Shown here: piece after piece, positions 26,069-33,510 of the stretch
Layout of the letters: every line of letters begins with the position of its first letter
Position numbering within the stretch: position 1 is the first letter of the stretch
Source: Candidatus Eiseniibacteriota bacterium
GTDB taxonomy: Bacteria > Eisenbacteria > RBG-16-71-46
Assembly (NCBI GenBank): GCA_016710095.1
Contig: JADJLL010000006.1
Location: forward strand, 1 to 64,000
DNA length: 64,000 nucleotides
Direction: 5' to 3'
Notes under the pieces: generated by a model
Told to the model about the DNA's origin: nothing
Databases searched by the model: none
Seen by the model: only the letters and a program-made list of their open reading frames with translations
Program-made: the position numbers and the translations under genes

Positions 26069-28237
26069 ATGCCCCGACACTTCCGCGTCCTACTCGCCCT
26101 GGTCCCGATCGTCTGCTCGCTGCTGTTCCAGGCCCTTCCGGGCTCGGCCCAGCAGGCGGGCTCTTCGCGCTACGCCTTCTCGGACACGACGCTGCTGCGC
26201 GACACGCTGGGCCTCGACTTCGGGCGGCTCTTCCCCTCCGCGGACAGCCTCCAGGTCACCCCGGACTCCCTGCGGGCGTGGATGATCCGGTGGCGCTGGG
26301 ACATCCCCCGGCTCGTGTTCCTCGCCGACAGCCTCGGGATGCCGGTCGACTCGGTCGGCCCGGTCCTGTGGCGCGAGCGCTACAACCCGCTGTCGAACTC
26401 GGCACAGGTCCAGACGCGGAACGACTTCCGGTACTCCTCGAGCTACGACGTGTCGAAGACCTCGAGTACGTGGACCAACCTGTCGCTCTACAACGCGCAG
26501 CACGGCCCGTACTACCTGAACCAGACGACGAACATCGAGCTCATCCGCAGCAAGAGCGCCGGCCGCATCATTCCCCAGCAGACGCGCGAATCCACGACCG
26601 AGGTCGGTTCGCGCTTCTCGAAGACGTTCTCGCTCGGCGGGCAGGCGCGGCTCTACCGCTTCAACACGCGCGATCCCGGCGCGCCGACGGGCACGGCCGA
26701 GACGCTCAACGAGTTCCAGTTCTCCGCGCGCTCGAAGCAGAAGGTGATGCGGGGCATCAGCTCCGAGCTGAACCTGCTCGCGGGCTATCTCGACGACGAG
26801 AAGACCGCCACCGAACTCAAGCGCGGCGCGACGGGCAAGCTCGACGGCCGCATTCGCGCCCAGCGCGGGCAGTGGTTCTCGCACGACCTGAGCGGGCAGG
26901 TGAACGGCAACATGGCGCGCACGCGCCGGCCGGAAGAAACGGTGGACCTGAACTCGCGCGACTTGTCGAGCAACCTGCGCGGCACGTTGCAGCTGTTCAA
27001 CTCCTCCCCGTACGGCATGAACCTGGGCTGGAGCACGCGCCGCACGCGCGTCGAGTCGCCGTTCACGACCGTGCAGGTGTTCACGCCCTACTACGACACG
27101 CTCAAGGTGTACGGCCTCACGCAGGTGAAGACCGCGAACGACGCGGCGGACGCGACGATCCGCCTGCGCCGCGATTCCGACCGCTACCTCAACCTGAGCG
27201 GCACCATCGGCAAGTCGAAGACGCAGAGCGGCACCCGCGCCGACCAGGGCGCACGGGCCACGCTGCGCTGGATGCTGCTGTCGTGGGCGCTCGACGGCAA
27301 CTACAGCGACACGCACACGCGCGCGGACTTCACGCGGCAGCGCGGCGGAGGCGGCTACGTCGAGCGATCGGCGTCGCGCTCGGCGCAGGCGCAGGCGACA
27401 CGCTCGTTCGGGCGCATCACGACCAAGCTCACGACGGACATTTCGCTCGGCCGCTATCGTTACACGGCGACGGCCGACTCCGCGACGCCGCCCGCGACGC
27501 GCGACTCCTACCGGCAGTCGTACCGCGTGGACGGCATCTACACGCCGTCGCAGAAGCTCACGACGAACCTCGCGCTCGAGGTATCGCTCACGAGCGCGAT
27601 CAACCTCGAGCGGCGCGCCTCGTCGTCGAACTCCGACACCCGCACTTACCGCGGCACGTGGGTGTGGAACTACCGGCTCATGCGCGGCCTCACCGCGACG
27701 CAGACGAACTCGATCAGCGCGGACTACCAGTTCTATCCGTTCAACTCGACGCGCAACCAGCTCTCGCTCGGCTACAGCACCGAGACGCGCCTCGCCGCCG
27801 TGGTGACGCCGCGGTTCAACATCGACCTGCGCCACACGGCGTCCGAGCAGCCGCGCGGCAGCTACACCGTGTTCGCGGACGGCAACGAGTACCTGCAGCT
27901 CTCCGACGACAACAAGAGCTTCGGGCTCAGCACGTCGATCAGCTACCGGCCGTCGAACGCGCTCGCGATCGTGCTCACGCCCGACTACACGGCGAACGAG
28001 CGCTCGGGCACGACGAACGGCGTCGAGACCAAACAACGGGACGACCGGCGCGTGAACATGACCGGCTCGATGCAGCTCGACCTGCCGATCAGCAGCAAGG
28101 GCCGCCTCACGGGCCGCATCGGCCGCACGTACAGCGACCAGCGCAGCACGTCGTACACCAGTGGCGTGGGCACGTTGTCCCCCCGCGCCGAGAGCGACTT
28201 CTGGAATGGCCGGCTGGAGATGACATGGGCACTGTGA
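26069..28237 (+). CDS. large predicted outer-membrane beta-barrel protein
   Basis: 722 residues; I do not recognise the family. A clear signal peptide (FRVLLALVPIVCSLLFQALP, cleavage after GSAQ) decides the ATG at 26069; a GTG at 26021 is in frame but less likely. From about residue 110 to the end the sequence is an unbroken run of short alternating strands rich in Arg, Thr, Ser, Tyr and Trp (for example LSGTIGKSKTQSGTRADQGA, LRWMLLSWALDGNYSDTHTR), as in a 20-plus-strand barrel. It ends in RLEMTWAL, not quite the usual terminal aromatic. No plug or TonB box is seen. It overlaps the start of the first of two lipoproteins. Confidence 0.75.
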   Translation: MPRHFRVLLALVPIVCSLLFQALPGSAQQAGSSRYAFSDTTLLRDTLGLDFGRLFPSADSLQVTPDSLRAWMIRWRWDIPRLVFLADSLGMPVDSVGPVLWRERYNPLSNSAQVQTRNDFRYSSSYDVSKTSSTWTNLSLYNAQHGPYYLNQTTNIELIRSKSAGRIIPQQTRESTTEVGSRFSKTFSLGGQARLYRFNTRDPGAPTGTAETLNEFQFSARSKQKVMRGISSELNLLAGYLDDEKTATELKRGATGKLDGRIRAQRGQWFSHDLSGQVNGNMARTRRPEETVDLNSRDLSSNLRGTLQLFNSSPYGMNLGWSTRRTRVESPFTTVQVFTPYYDTLKVYGLTQVKTANDAADATIRLRRDSDRYLNLSGTIGKSKTQSGTRADQGARATLRWMLLSWALDGNYSDTHTRADFTRQRGGGGYVERSASRSAQAQATRSFGRITTKLTTDISLGRYRYTATADSATPPATRDSYRQSYRVDGIYTPSQKLTTNLALEVSLTSAINLERRASSSNSDTRTYRGTWVWNYRLMRGLTATQTNSISADYQFYPFNSTRNQLSLGYSTETRLAAVVTPRFNIDLRHTASEQPRGSYTVFADGNEYLQLSDDNKSFGLSTSISYRPSNALAIVLTPDYTANERSGTTNGVETKQRDDRRVNMTGSMQLDLPISSKGRLTGRIGRTYSDQRSTSYTSGVGTLSPRAESDFWNGRLEMTWAL

Positions 28238-28890
28238 GCACGCGGCGCTCGCTCGCCGCAGGTCTGGCTCTCCTGCTCGCCCTCACGGGCTGCGTGAATC
28301 CGTTCTCCCCCGCGACGCCCGAGGCGCCCAACGTCGGCGGCGTGGTGCCGAACTTCTCGACGCCCGAGAAGGTGCTCGACACGATCGCGGAAGCGATCTC
28401 GGCCGAGGGTGGCGGCGAACTCGCGTACAGCGACGCGCTCGCGGACTCGGCCAGCTCGACGACCCCGTTCGGCTTCTACGCGACGCCGGACCCGGTCGCG
28501 CTCGCCGCGTGGCGTCAGGCGTCGCCGGGCCGCGACCCGTACGAAACGGGCGACGTGCGGCACGAGCGGCTCTTCTTCCCCGAGCTGATGACCGTGCTCG
28601 ACGGCTTCGACTACGTGTTCGCGTGGACCACGGACACGCACTCCGAGAACGACGACATCAACAACACCGCGGGAACTGCGCTGCTCCACCGCCGGTACTT
28701 CCTGCAGGCGACGTCCACGGACGGACGCATCGTGGAGATCATCGCGGTCGGATACGCCGACCTGTTCCTGCGCAAGTACGGCGGCCGCTGGTATCTCGTG
28801 CGCTGGGACGATCGGATCGATCCCGACTACGGCGTGAACCCGACCAATCTGTACAACCGTTCCCTGGGCTGGAGGAGGCTCGACCTGTGA
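28225..28890 (+). CDS. lipoprotein, unrecognised family, first of a pair
   Basis: 221 residues. Lipobox LLALTGCVNPFSP. The mature part reads FSTPEKVLDTIAEAISAEGG and later FDYVFAWTTDTHSENDD, RRYFLQATSTDGRIVEIIAV and GRWYLVRWDDR. This is a cone-shaped fold of the NTF2/DUF4440-like kind by appearance only. ATG 28225 has GGAGA upstream and overlaps the preceding stop. The next gene encodes a lipoprotein with the same start after the Cys (C-x-NPF-x-P) and the same ending theme (WW/WYL.RW.D). The two look like old duplicates serving the barrel encoded upstream. Confidence 0.75.
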   Translation: MGTVSTRRSLAAGLALLLALTGCVNPFSPATPEAPNVGGVVPNFSTPEKVLDTIAEAISAEGGGELAYSDALADSASSTTPFGFYATPDPVALAAWRQASPGRDPYETGDVRHERLFFPELMTVLDGFDYVFAWTTDTHSENDDINNTAGTALLHRRYFLQATSTDGRIVEIIAVGYADLFLRKYGGRWYLVRWDDRIDPDYGVNPTNLYNRSLGWRRLDL

Positions 28891-29648
28891 CGCACCTCCA
28901 CGCGAAGCGCACGCTGCGCTTCACGCTCACGGCGCTCGCCGTCGTGCTCGCCGCCGGACTGTCCGGCTGCTTCAACCCGTTCGCCCCGCTCGTCTCGACG
29001 CAGCGCGTCGCGTCCACGCAGGCGCCGATTCCCTCCTCGCCCGCCGGCGTCGTGAAGCTGTTCGAGTGGTGCTGGCAGAACCGCGACCTGTCGCGCTACG
29101 AGGAAGTCTTCACGGACGACTACCGGTTCGCGTTCGCGGAGGGCGACTCGGCCGGCCAGCCGTACCGCCAGACGCCGTACACACGCGAGACCGAGCTGAC
29201 GAACGTCGGCGGCCTCTTCAACGGCAGCGAGGATCGGCTCGCCGCGAAGAGCATCCAGCTCACGCTCGACAAGACCATGATCTCGCTGCCCGACCCGCGC
29301 GTCGGCAAGGACCCGAAGTGGCACCGGTCCATCCGCACGCACGTGGACCTCACGGTGGACCTGGACCTCGGCGGCGGCTCGGTGGACAAGCAGATCGTGA
29401 CGGGCAACGCCCTCTTCTTCCTCGTGCGCGGCGACTCGGCCGCGATCCCGCAGGAACTCGTGGACCGCGGCTTCACGCCGGACTCGACGCGCTGGTGGAT
29501 CGAGCGCTGGGAGGACGAGACGCTTTCCGAGGGTGGCTCGGCGCTGCTGGCCGAAGTGCTGCGCGCGCGCGGGCTCGCCGGACCGGCCGTCGTACTGCCC
29601 CCGCGACAGGCCAGCTGGGGCGCCGTGAAGCTGCGCGGATCACGCTGA
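28887..29648 (+). CDS. lipoprotein, unrecognised family, second of a pair
   Basis: 253 residues. Signal FTLTALAVVLAAGLSGC with lipobox LSGC, then FNPFAP. The mature part starts SSPAGVVKLFEWCWQNRDLS and YEEVFTDDYRFAFAEGDS, a pattern like small NTF2-fold domains, and contains RWWIERWEDE. GTG at 28887 overlaps the previous stop (GTGA) after a strong GGAGGAGG site. Third and last gene of the barrel-lipoprotein-lipoprotein operon, closed by the hairpin at 29678-29708. Confidence 0.75.
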   Translation: MTHLHAKRTLRFTLTALAVVLAAGLSGCFNPFAPLVSTQRVASTQAPIPSSPAGVVKLFEWCWQNRDLSRYEEVFTDDYRFAFAEGDSAGQPYRQTPYTRETELTNVGGLFNGSEDRLAAKSIQLTLDKTMISLPDPRVGKDPKWHRSIRTHVDLTVDLDLGGGSVDKQIVTGNALFFLVRGDSAAIPQELVDRGFTPDSTRWWIERWEDETLSEGGSALLAEVLRARGLAGPAVVLPPRQASWGAVKLRGSR

Positions 29649-29677
29649 GCGAGGGCCGAAGAGGCCCGGAATACGTG

Positions 29678-29708
29678 AACGGGAGCGCCGGATCCGGGCG
29701 CTCCCGTT
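29678..29708 (+). terminator. terminator of the barrel/lipoprotein operon
   Basis: 12-bp perfect stem AACGGGAGCGCC / GGCGCTCCCGTT with a 7-base loop, followed by CCTGTTTC. Confidence 0.75.
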
Positions 29709-29722
29709 CCTGTTTCACGAGC

Positions 29723-29752
29723 TTGTTTCGCTCGAAAGAGCATGGCTATACT
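29723..29752 (+). promoter_or_regulatory. gdhA promoter
   Basis: TTGTTT (29723-29728), 18-base spacer, TATACT (29747-29752). The ATG is about 98 bases downstream. The leader contains a short GC hairpin (CCCGG...CCGGG) and a GGAGGAAG ribosome site. Confidence 0.65.
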
Positions 29753-29850
29753 CCGCCCGCCTCACCGAACAAAGTTCATCCCTCCCGGGGCGATACCGCT
29801 CCGGGTTTTCCACGCGATGACGCCCGCTGCGACGGGCGCGGAGGAAGACC

Positions 29851-31116
29851 ATGGCTGCCGCCGGCGCCAACTCACAGCTCAACCCGCTCGAGAATGCCAA
29901 ACGCCAGTTCGACGAAGCCGCAGCCAAGCTGGGCCTCGCCGAGGGCGCGAAGGAGATGCTCAAGAAGCCCCGCCGCACGACCATCCAGCACCTGCCGGTC
30001 GTGATGGACGACGGCTCGATCCAGGTGTTCACGGGCTACCGCTGCCAGCACTCGATCGTGCGCGGGCCCGCCAAGGGCGGCATCCGGTTCCATCAGGACG
30101 TGACGATCGAGGAAGTCGAGGCGCTCGCCTCGTGGATGACGTGGAAGTGCGCCGTGGCCGACATTCCGTTCGGCGGCGGCAAGGGCGGCATCGTGGTGGA
30201 TCCGCGCAAGCTCTCGAAGGGTGAGCTCGAGCGCCTAACCCGCCGCTACGCCGCCGACCTGTCGGACATCTTCGGCCCCGACAGCGACGTGCCCGCTCCC
30301 GACGTGAACACCGGTGAGCGCGAGATGGCGTGGTTCGTGGACACCTACTCGATGCACTCCCGCCGCACGGAGTACGCCGTGGTGACCGGCAAGCCGCTCG
30401 AAGTCGGCGGCTCCGCGGGCCGTCGCGAGGCGACCGGCCGCGGCGTGATGATCTGCATCGAGCAGATGTGCAAGCACCTGAACATCCCGCTCAAGGGCGC
30501 GCGCGTGGCCGTGCAGGGCTTCGGCAACGTGGGCGGCGTCAGCGCCGACCTCCTCGTGCGCGACTGCGGCGCGATGATCGTGGCCGCCTCCGACGTCTCG
30601 GGCGCGATCCACAACCCGGACGGCCTCGACGTTCCGGCGCTGCTCAAGTACGTGGCCGAGAAGAAGGGCGTCGCCGGCTTCCCCGGCAGCCAGCCCCTGA
30701 CCACGAGCATCCTCGAGTACGACTGCGACATCCTCGTGCCCGCCGCGCTCGAGAACCAGATCACGGCCGAGAACGCCGCCAACATCAAGGCGAAGATCAT
30801 CGGCGAGGGCGCGAACGGCCCGACGACGCCGGACGCCGACAAGATCCTCGAGGCCAAGGGCTGCTGGGTGATCCCCGACATCCTCTGCAACTCGGGCGGC
30901 GTGACGGTGAGCTACTTCGAGTGGGTGCAGAACCGCATGGGCTTCTACTGGCCCGAGCACGAGGTCAACGACCGCTTGCGCGAGAAGCTCGAGCTGGCTT
31001 TCGCGGATGTGGTGAAGGTCGCGGTGCGCGAGAAGGTGAGCATGCGCGTGGCCGCGTACATGGTCGCCATCCAGCGCGTGTGGCGCGTGTACGAGCTGCG
31101 CGGGATGTATGCATAG
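29851..31116 (+). CDS. gdhA: glutamate dehydrogenase
   Basis: 421 residues, hexameric GDH type. Interconverts glutamate and 2-oxoglutarate plus ammonium. The substrate Lys motifs are RGPAKGGIRFH and WKCAVADIPFGGGKGGIV. PAPDVNTGEREMAWFVDTYS and the Rossmann loop VAVQGFGNVGGVSADLL follow, then NSGGVTVSYFEWVQN. Coenzyme preference is not decided here. The TAG stop (31114-31116) is directly followed by the end of an insertion sequence, so the gene has lost whatever terminator it had. Confidence 0.96.
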   Translation: MAAAGANSQLNPLENAKRQFDEAAAKLGLAEGAKEMLKKPRRTTIQHLPVVMDDGSIQVFTGYRCQHSIVRGPAKGGIRFHQDVTIEEVEALASWMTWKCAVADIPFGGGKGGIVVDPRKLSKGELERLTRRYAADLSDIFGPDSDVPAPDVNTGEREMAWFVDTYSMHSRRTEYAVVTGKPLEVGGSAGRREATGRGVMICIEQMCKHLNIPLKGARVAVQGFGNVGGVSADLLVRDCGAMIVAASDVSGAIHNPDGLDVPALLKYVAEKKGVAGFPGSQPLTTSILEYDCDILVPAALENQITAENAANIKAKIIGEGANGPTTPDADKILEAKGCWVIPDILCNSGGVTVSYFEWVQNRMGFYWPEHEVNDRLREKLELAFADVVKVAVREKVSMRVAAYMVAIQRVWRVYELRGMYA

Positions 31117-31143
31117 GGTTGTGGTTCGCAGAATGTTGCTCAT

Positions 31144-31175
31144 CACGGGCGCGGCTCTTCGGAGCTGCGCCCGTG
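31144..31175 (-). terminator. terminator inside the IS, after the transposase
   Basis: CACGGGCGCGGCT / AGCTGCGCCCGTG pair over 13 bp with one G-U and a CTTCGG loop, just past the transposase stop. Confidence 0.6.
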
Positions 31176-31181
31176 GTGCTT

Positions 31182-32279
31182 TCAGGCGGCCAGCTTGAGC
31201 GTGTGCCGCTTCGGGTTCTCGATCTCGGCGGTATCCACCATGCCGAAGTAGTACCGCCGCCATTCTTCGGTGATCGGAGTTCGCGTCACGAACTGCCGCT
31301 TGCCGAGCAGCGCTTCCGGACTCATCGGCGTCTCGAACAGCCCGAGCTTCATTGCCGGTGTACTTCGGTCGTGGTTCACCGAGCTCGGCGCCCAGTAGTT
31401 CGCGAGCATCAGATGAATCGCTGCCCGGTCCACGACACCTTGGTCGCGCTTCGAGAACGCGATCGTCTCGCGCCGATGGTTCGCCCCATTGTGCCGCAGC
31501 ATCATGTCGCGCCGGTTCACGAAGAAGAGGTCGTTGTCCGGCGTGCGCGGGTCGGTCGAGGGCGTGGCCTTGTGAAAGATCGAGTAGCCCGCCAACCGCC
31601 TGAACGAGCGCTCGTAAGCCGGATGGCCATCGGAGCGGATATCGAGCGCCTGCGGCACCGGCGCCGACATGCGGATGGCCTCGGCCATTCCCTTCTCGAT
31701 CGCCTTGGGATCCGGACGGCCGAGCGTCGCCTCGATCGTGTCGCGGTGCATCTGCTGCTCGGGGCGCATGTGGCCCTTGCGACGTAGCGGCGAGTGCGTG
31801 AGCCCATAGTGGAATCCCGTGTCTCCGCCGATGCCGAGGTTCAAGTGCAACGGGTGGTACTGGCTGTAGGCGAAGCTCTCGAATCCATCGATGACCAGCG
31901 GCTCCTCGAGCGGGCCCGCGGGTCGGTACCTGCTCAGGAGGAGCAGGGCATGCCGGCCGAGCCGAGCCGCCTGGTGCACGAGCGTGCTGTGCGAGCACCT
32001 CATCTCGCGCGACATCTGCCGAAATCCGGAGCCGGCGTCGATCCGATAGAGCAACGGGACCTGCAGCTCGGGCCGCTTGAGGTAGTAGGTCGTGTGGAAG
32101 GTCTGCGAGGAGAAAGTCGCGCCGCAGTGACAACAGCGGTAACGAGGTATCTCCGTCGGTGACGCCTGCCGGGTGTAGGAGCCGTGGTGCTTCCAGCGCC
32201 AGCCGGCGGCGTTCAGGTGGTAGCGACAATGACTTCGCGGACAATGCGGGGGCACGAAGGTGCTGATCGTGCTGTGCAT
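31182..32279 (-). CDS. IS1-like transposase
   Basis: 365 residues. The N-terminus has two zinc-finger pairs (PPHCPRSHCRYH and YRCCHCGATFSSQTF) like the InsA part of IS1-type transposases. A helix-turn-helix segment follows (FRQMSREMRCSHSTLVHQAA). The catalytic part includes PLVIDGFESFAYSQY, ALDIRSDGHPAYERSFRRL and DMMLRHNGANHRRE, which offer acidic residues for a DDE site. Intact, so possibly active. A decayed relative lies at 9386-10441. Confidence 0.85.
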   Translation of the reverse strand: MHSTISTFVPPHCPRSHCRYHLNAAGWRWKHHGSYTRQASPTEIPRYRCCHCGATFSSQTFHTTYYLKRPELQVPLLYRIDAGSGFRQMSREMRCSHSTLVHQAARLGRHALLLLSRYRPAGPLEEPLVIDGFESFAYSQYHPLHLNLGIGGDTGFHYGLTHSPLRRKGHMRPEQQMHRDTIEATLGRPDPKAIEKGMAEAIRMSAPVPQALDIRSDGHPAYERSFRRLAGYSIFHKATPSTDPRTPDNDLFFVNRRDMMLRHNGANHRRETIAFSKRDQGVVDRAAIHLMLANYWAPSSVNHDRSTPAMKLGLFETPMSPEALLGKRQFVTRTPITEEWRRYYFGMVDTAEIENPKRHTLKLAA

Positions 32280-32339
32280 GCCTCCCGGCTACTGCACGCA
32301 TTGGGCCGCCACATTCTGCGAACCACAACCAACGCAATC

Positions 32340-32367
32340 GGCCCGTGGCGCTTGCTCGCCACGGGCC
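32340..32367 (-). terminator. terminator of the PorV operon
   Basis: GGCCCGTGGCG / CGCCACGGGCC, 11-bp perfect stem with a 6-base loop, 20 bases beyond the PorV-like stop. Confidence 0.7.
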
Positions 32368-32387
32368 GTCGCGTGTTGCGGATGCTC

Positions 32388-33461
32388 CTAGAACTTCAGG
32401 CGCAGCCCCATCTCGACAGTGTCGTCGAAGAAGTTGCGGATCGGGCGAATCGTCACATCCACCCCGATCTTGCTGCTGCCCGCGTTGATCTTCGCCCCCG
32501 CCCCGAACGCGAAGCCCGAGTAGAGGTCGTCACCGCTCTCGAAGCTGGTGGACGTGTCGCCCGCCAGGTCCGTCGTGGTGCTGGCGGTCCCGAACCACGA
32601 GCCGCGAAGCGCGAACATGTCCCGGTACGTCCATTCGGCGCCGCCCGTGAAGCTGTCGCCGCCGAAGTTGTTGTTCTGGAACGAACCGAGCAACTGCACG
32701 CGCGAAGGTCCACGCTGCCAGGCGTTGTACGTCGCGGCGAGCGTGAAGTACGACGGCAGTTCGAAGTTCGCCGACGAGAAGCGGAGCGTGCGGTTCGACG
32801 CCGACGGGTCGGAACCCGGAGGCTGAACGTTCACGTCCATGTTCTCGCCGTCGTAGTGCATCGACGTGCCGAAGTTCTTCATCACCATGCCGAACTTGAG
32901 CCCCTTCCAGCCGGTGTCGTACTGCACACCGAAGTCGGCCGCGATGCCGTTGGCCGACATGCTCAGGATGCGCTCGCTGACGTAGTTCACCGTGCCGCCG
33001 AACCGCACGCGGTCGGTGAACGCACGCGCCCACGAGACACCCATGACCGAGAAGGTCGGGTTGATGATTTCGCCGGTGCCGTCCGGCGCCGATTCGGTCG
33101 TGACGATCACGTCGCCGACCGAGAGCACCTTCACGTTGAAGCCGAACTGTCCGAGCGATCCACCCTGCGTGGAGACCCCGAAGTAGTTCACCTTCATGTC
33201 GGCGAAATACTGCGTGTTCGAGAACATCGCCTCGGTGCCTTCCTGCCCCGCCAGCCCGGCCGGGTTCCAGAAGATCGCCTCGGCTCCCGTGATGTCGCTC
33301 GCAGCCGCGCTACCCAGCGCGGAACCGCGCGCGACCACGGGAATCAGCAGCTCCGGCGCGCCGGAAGTGCCCTTGCGCTCGTCCGAGCCTGCGAACGCGC
33401 TGGTCGCAACCAGCGCCAGCAGGGCCGCAAGACCGAGCGTACGAATGATGACACGGCTCAT
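32388..33461 (-). CDS. PorV/PorQ-family outer-membrane protein
   Basis: 357 residues. Signal peptide VIIRTLGLAALLALVATSAFA, then SALGSAAASDITGAEAIFWNPAGLAG, the hallmark N-terminus of the PorV/PorQ (FadL-like barrel) family. A barrel follows, ending in the aromatic MGLRLKF. In type IX secretion PorV shuttles cargo from the translocon to the attachment complex. ATG 33461 is preceded by AAAGGAG at 8 bases. Last gene of the operon with the TonB receptor and the large secreted protein, 49 bases after the latter. Confidence 0.88.
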   Translation of the reverse strand: MSRVIIRTLGLAALLALVATSAFAGSDERKGTSGAPELLIPVVARGSALGSAAASDITGAEAIFWNPAGLAGQEGTEAMFSNTQYFADMKVNYFGVSTQGGSLGQFGFNVKVLSVGDVIVTTESAPDGTGEIINPTFSVMGVSWARAFTDRVRFGGTVNYVSERILSMSANGIAADFGVQYDTGWKGLKFGMVMKNFGTSMHYDGENMDVNVQPPGSDPSASNRTLRFSSANFELPSYFTLAATYNAWQRGPSRVQLLGSFQNNNFGGDSFTGGAEWTYRDMFALRGSWFGTASTTTDLAGDTSTSFESGDDLYSGFAFGAGAKINAGSSKIGVDVTIRPIRNFFDDTVEMGLRLKF

Positions 33462-33510
33462 CGTCCGGTCTCCTTTCATGCTCATGTGCACGGTCATAGT
33501 CCCTGCCCTC

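Larger units (their letters stand above)
31117..32330 (-). mobile_element. intact IS1-like insertion sequence
   Basis: 1214 bp bounded by perfect 20-base inverted ends (left 31117-31136 beginning GGTTGTGGTTCGCAG; right 32311-32330). Encodes a full-length transposase. Its left end starts at the base after the gdhA stop codon and its right end is 9 bases from the terminator hairpin of the PorV operon. I see no target duplication: the nine bases on the left (TATGCATAG) and on the right (AACGCAATC) differ. Confidence 0.9.

Noticed and set aside
31182..32279. Calling the transposase a specific IS family other than IS1-like
   Set aside because: The zinc-finger start and the 9-bp duplication of the sister element fit IS1-like elements, but a database comparison would be needed to name the group.
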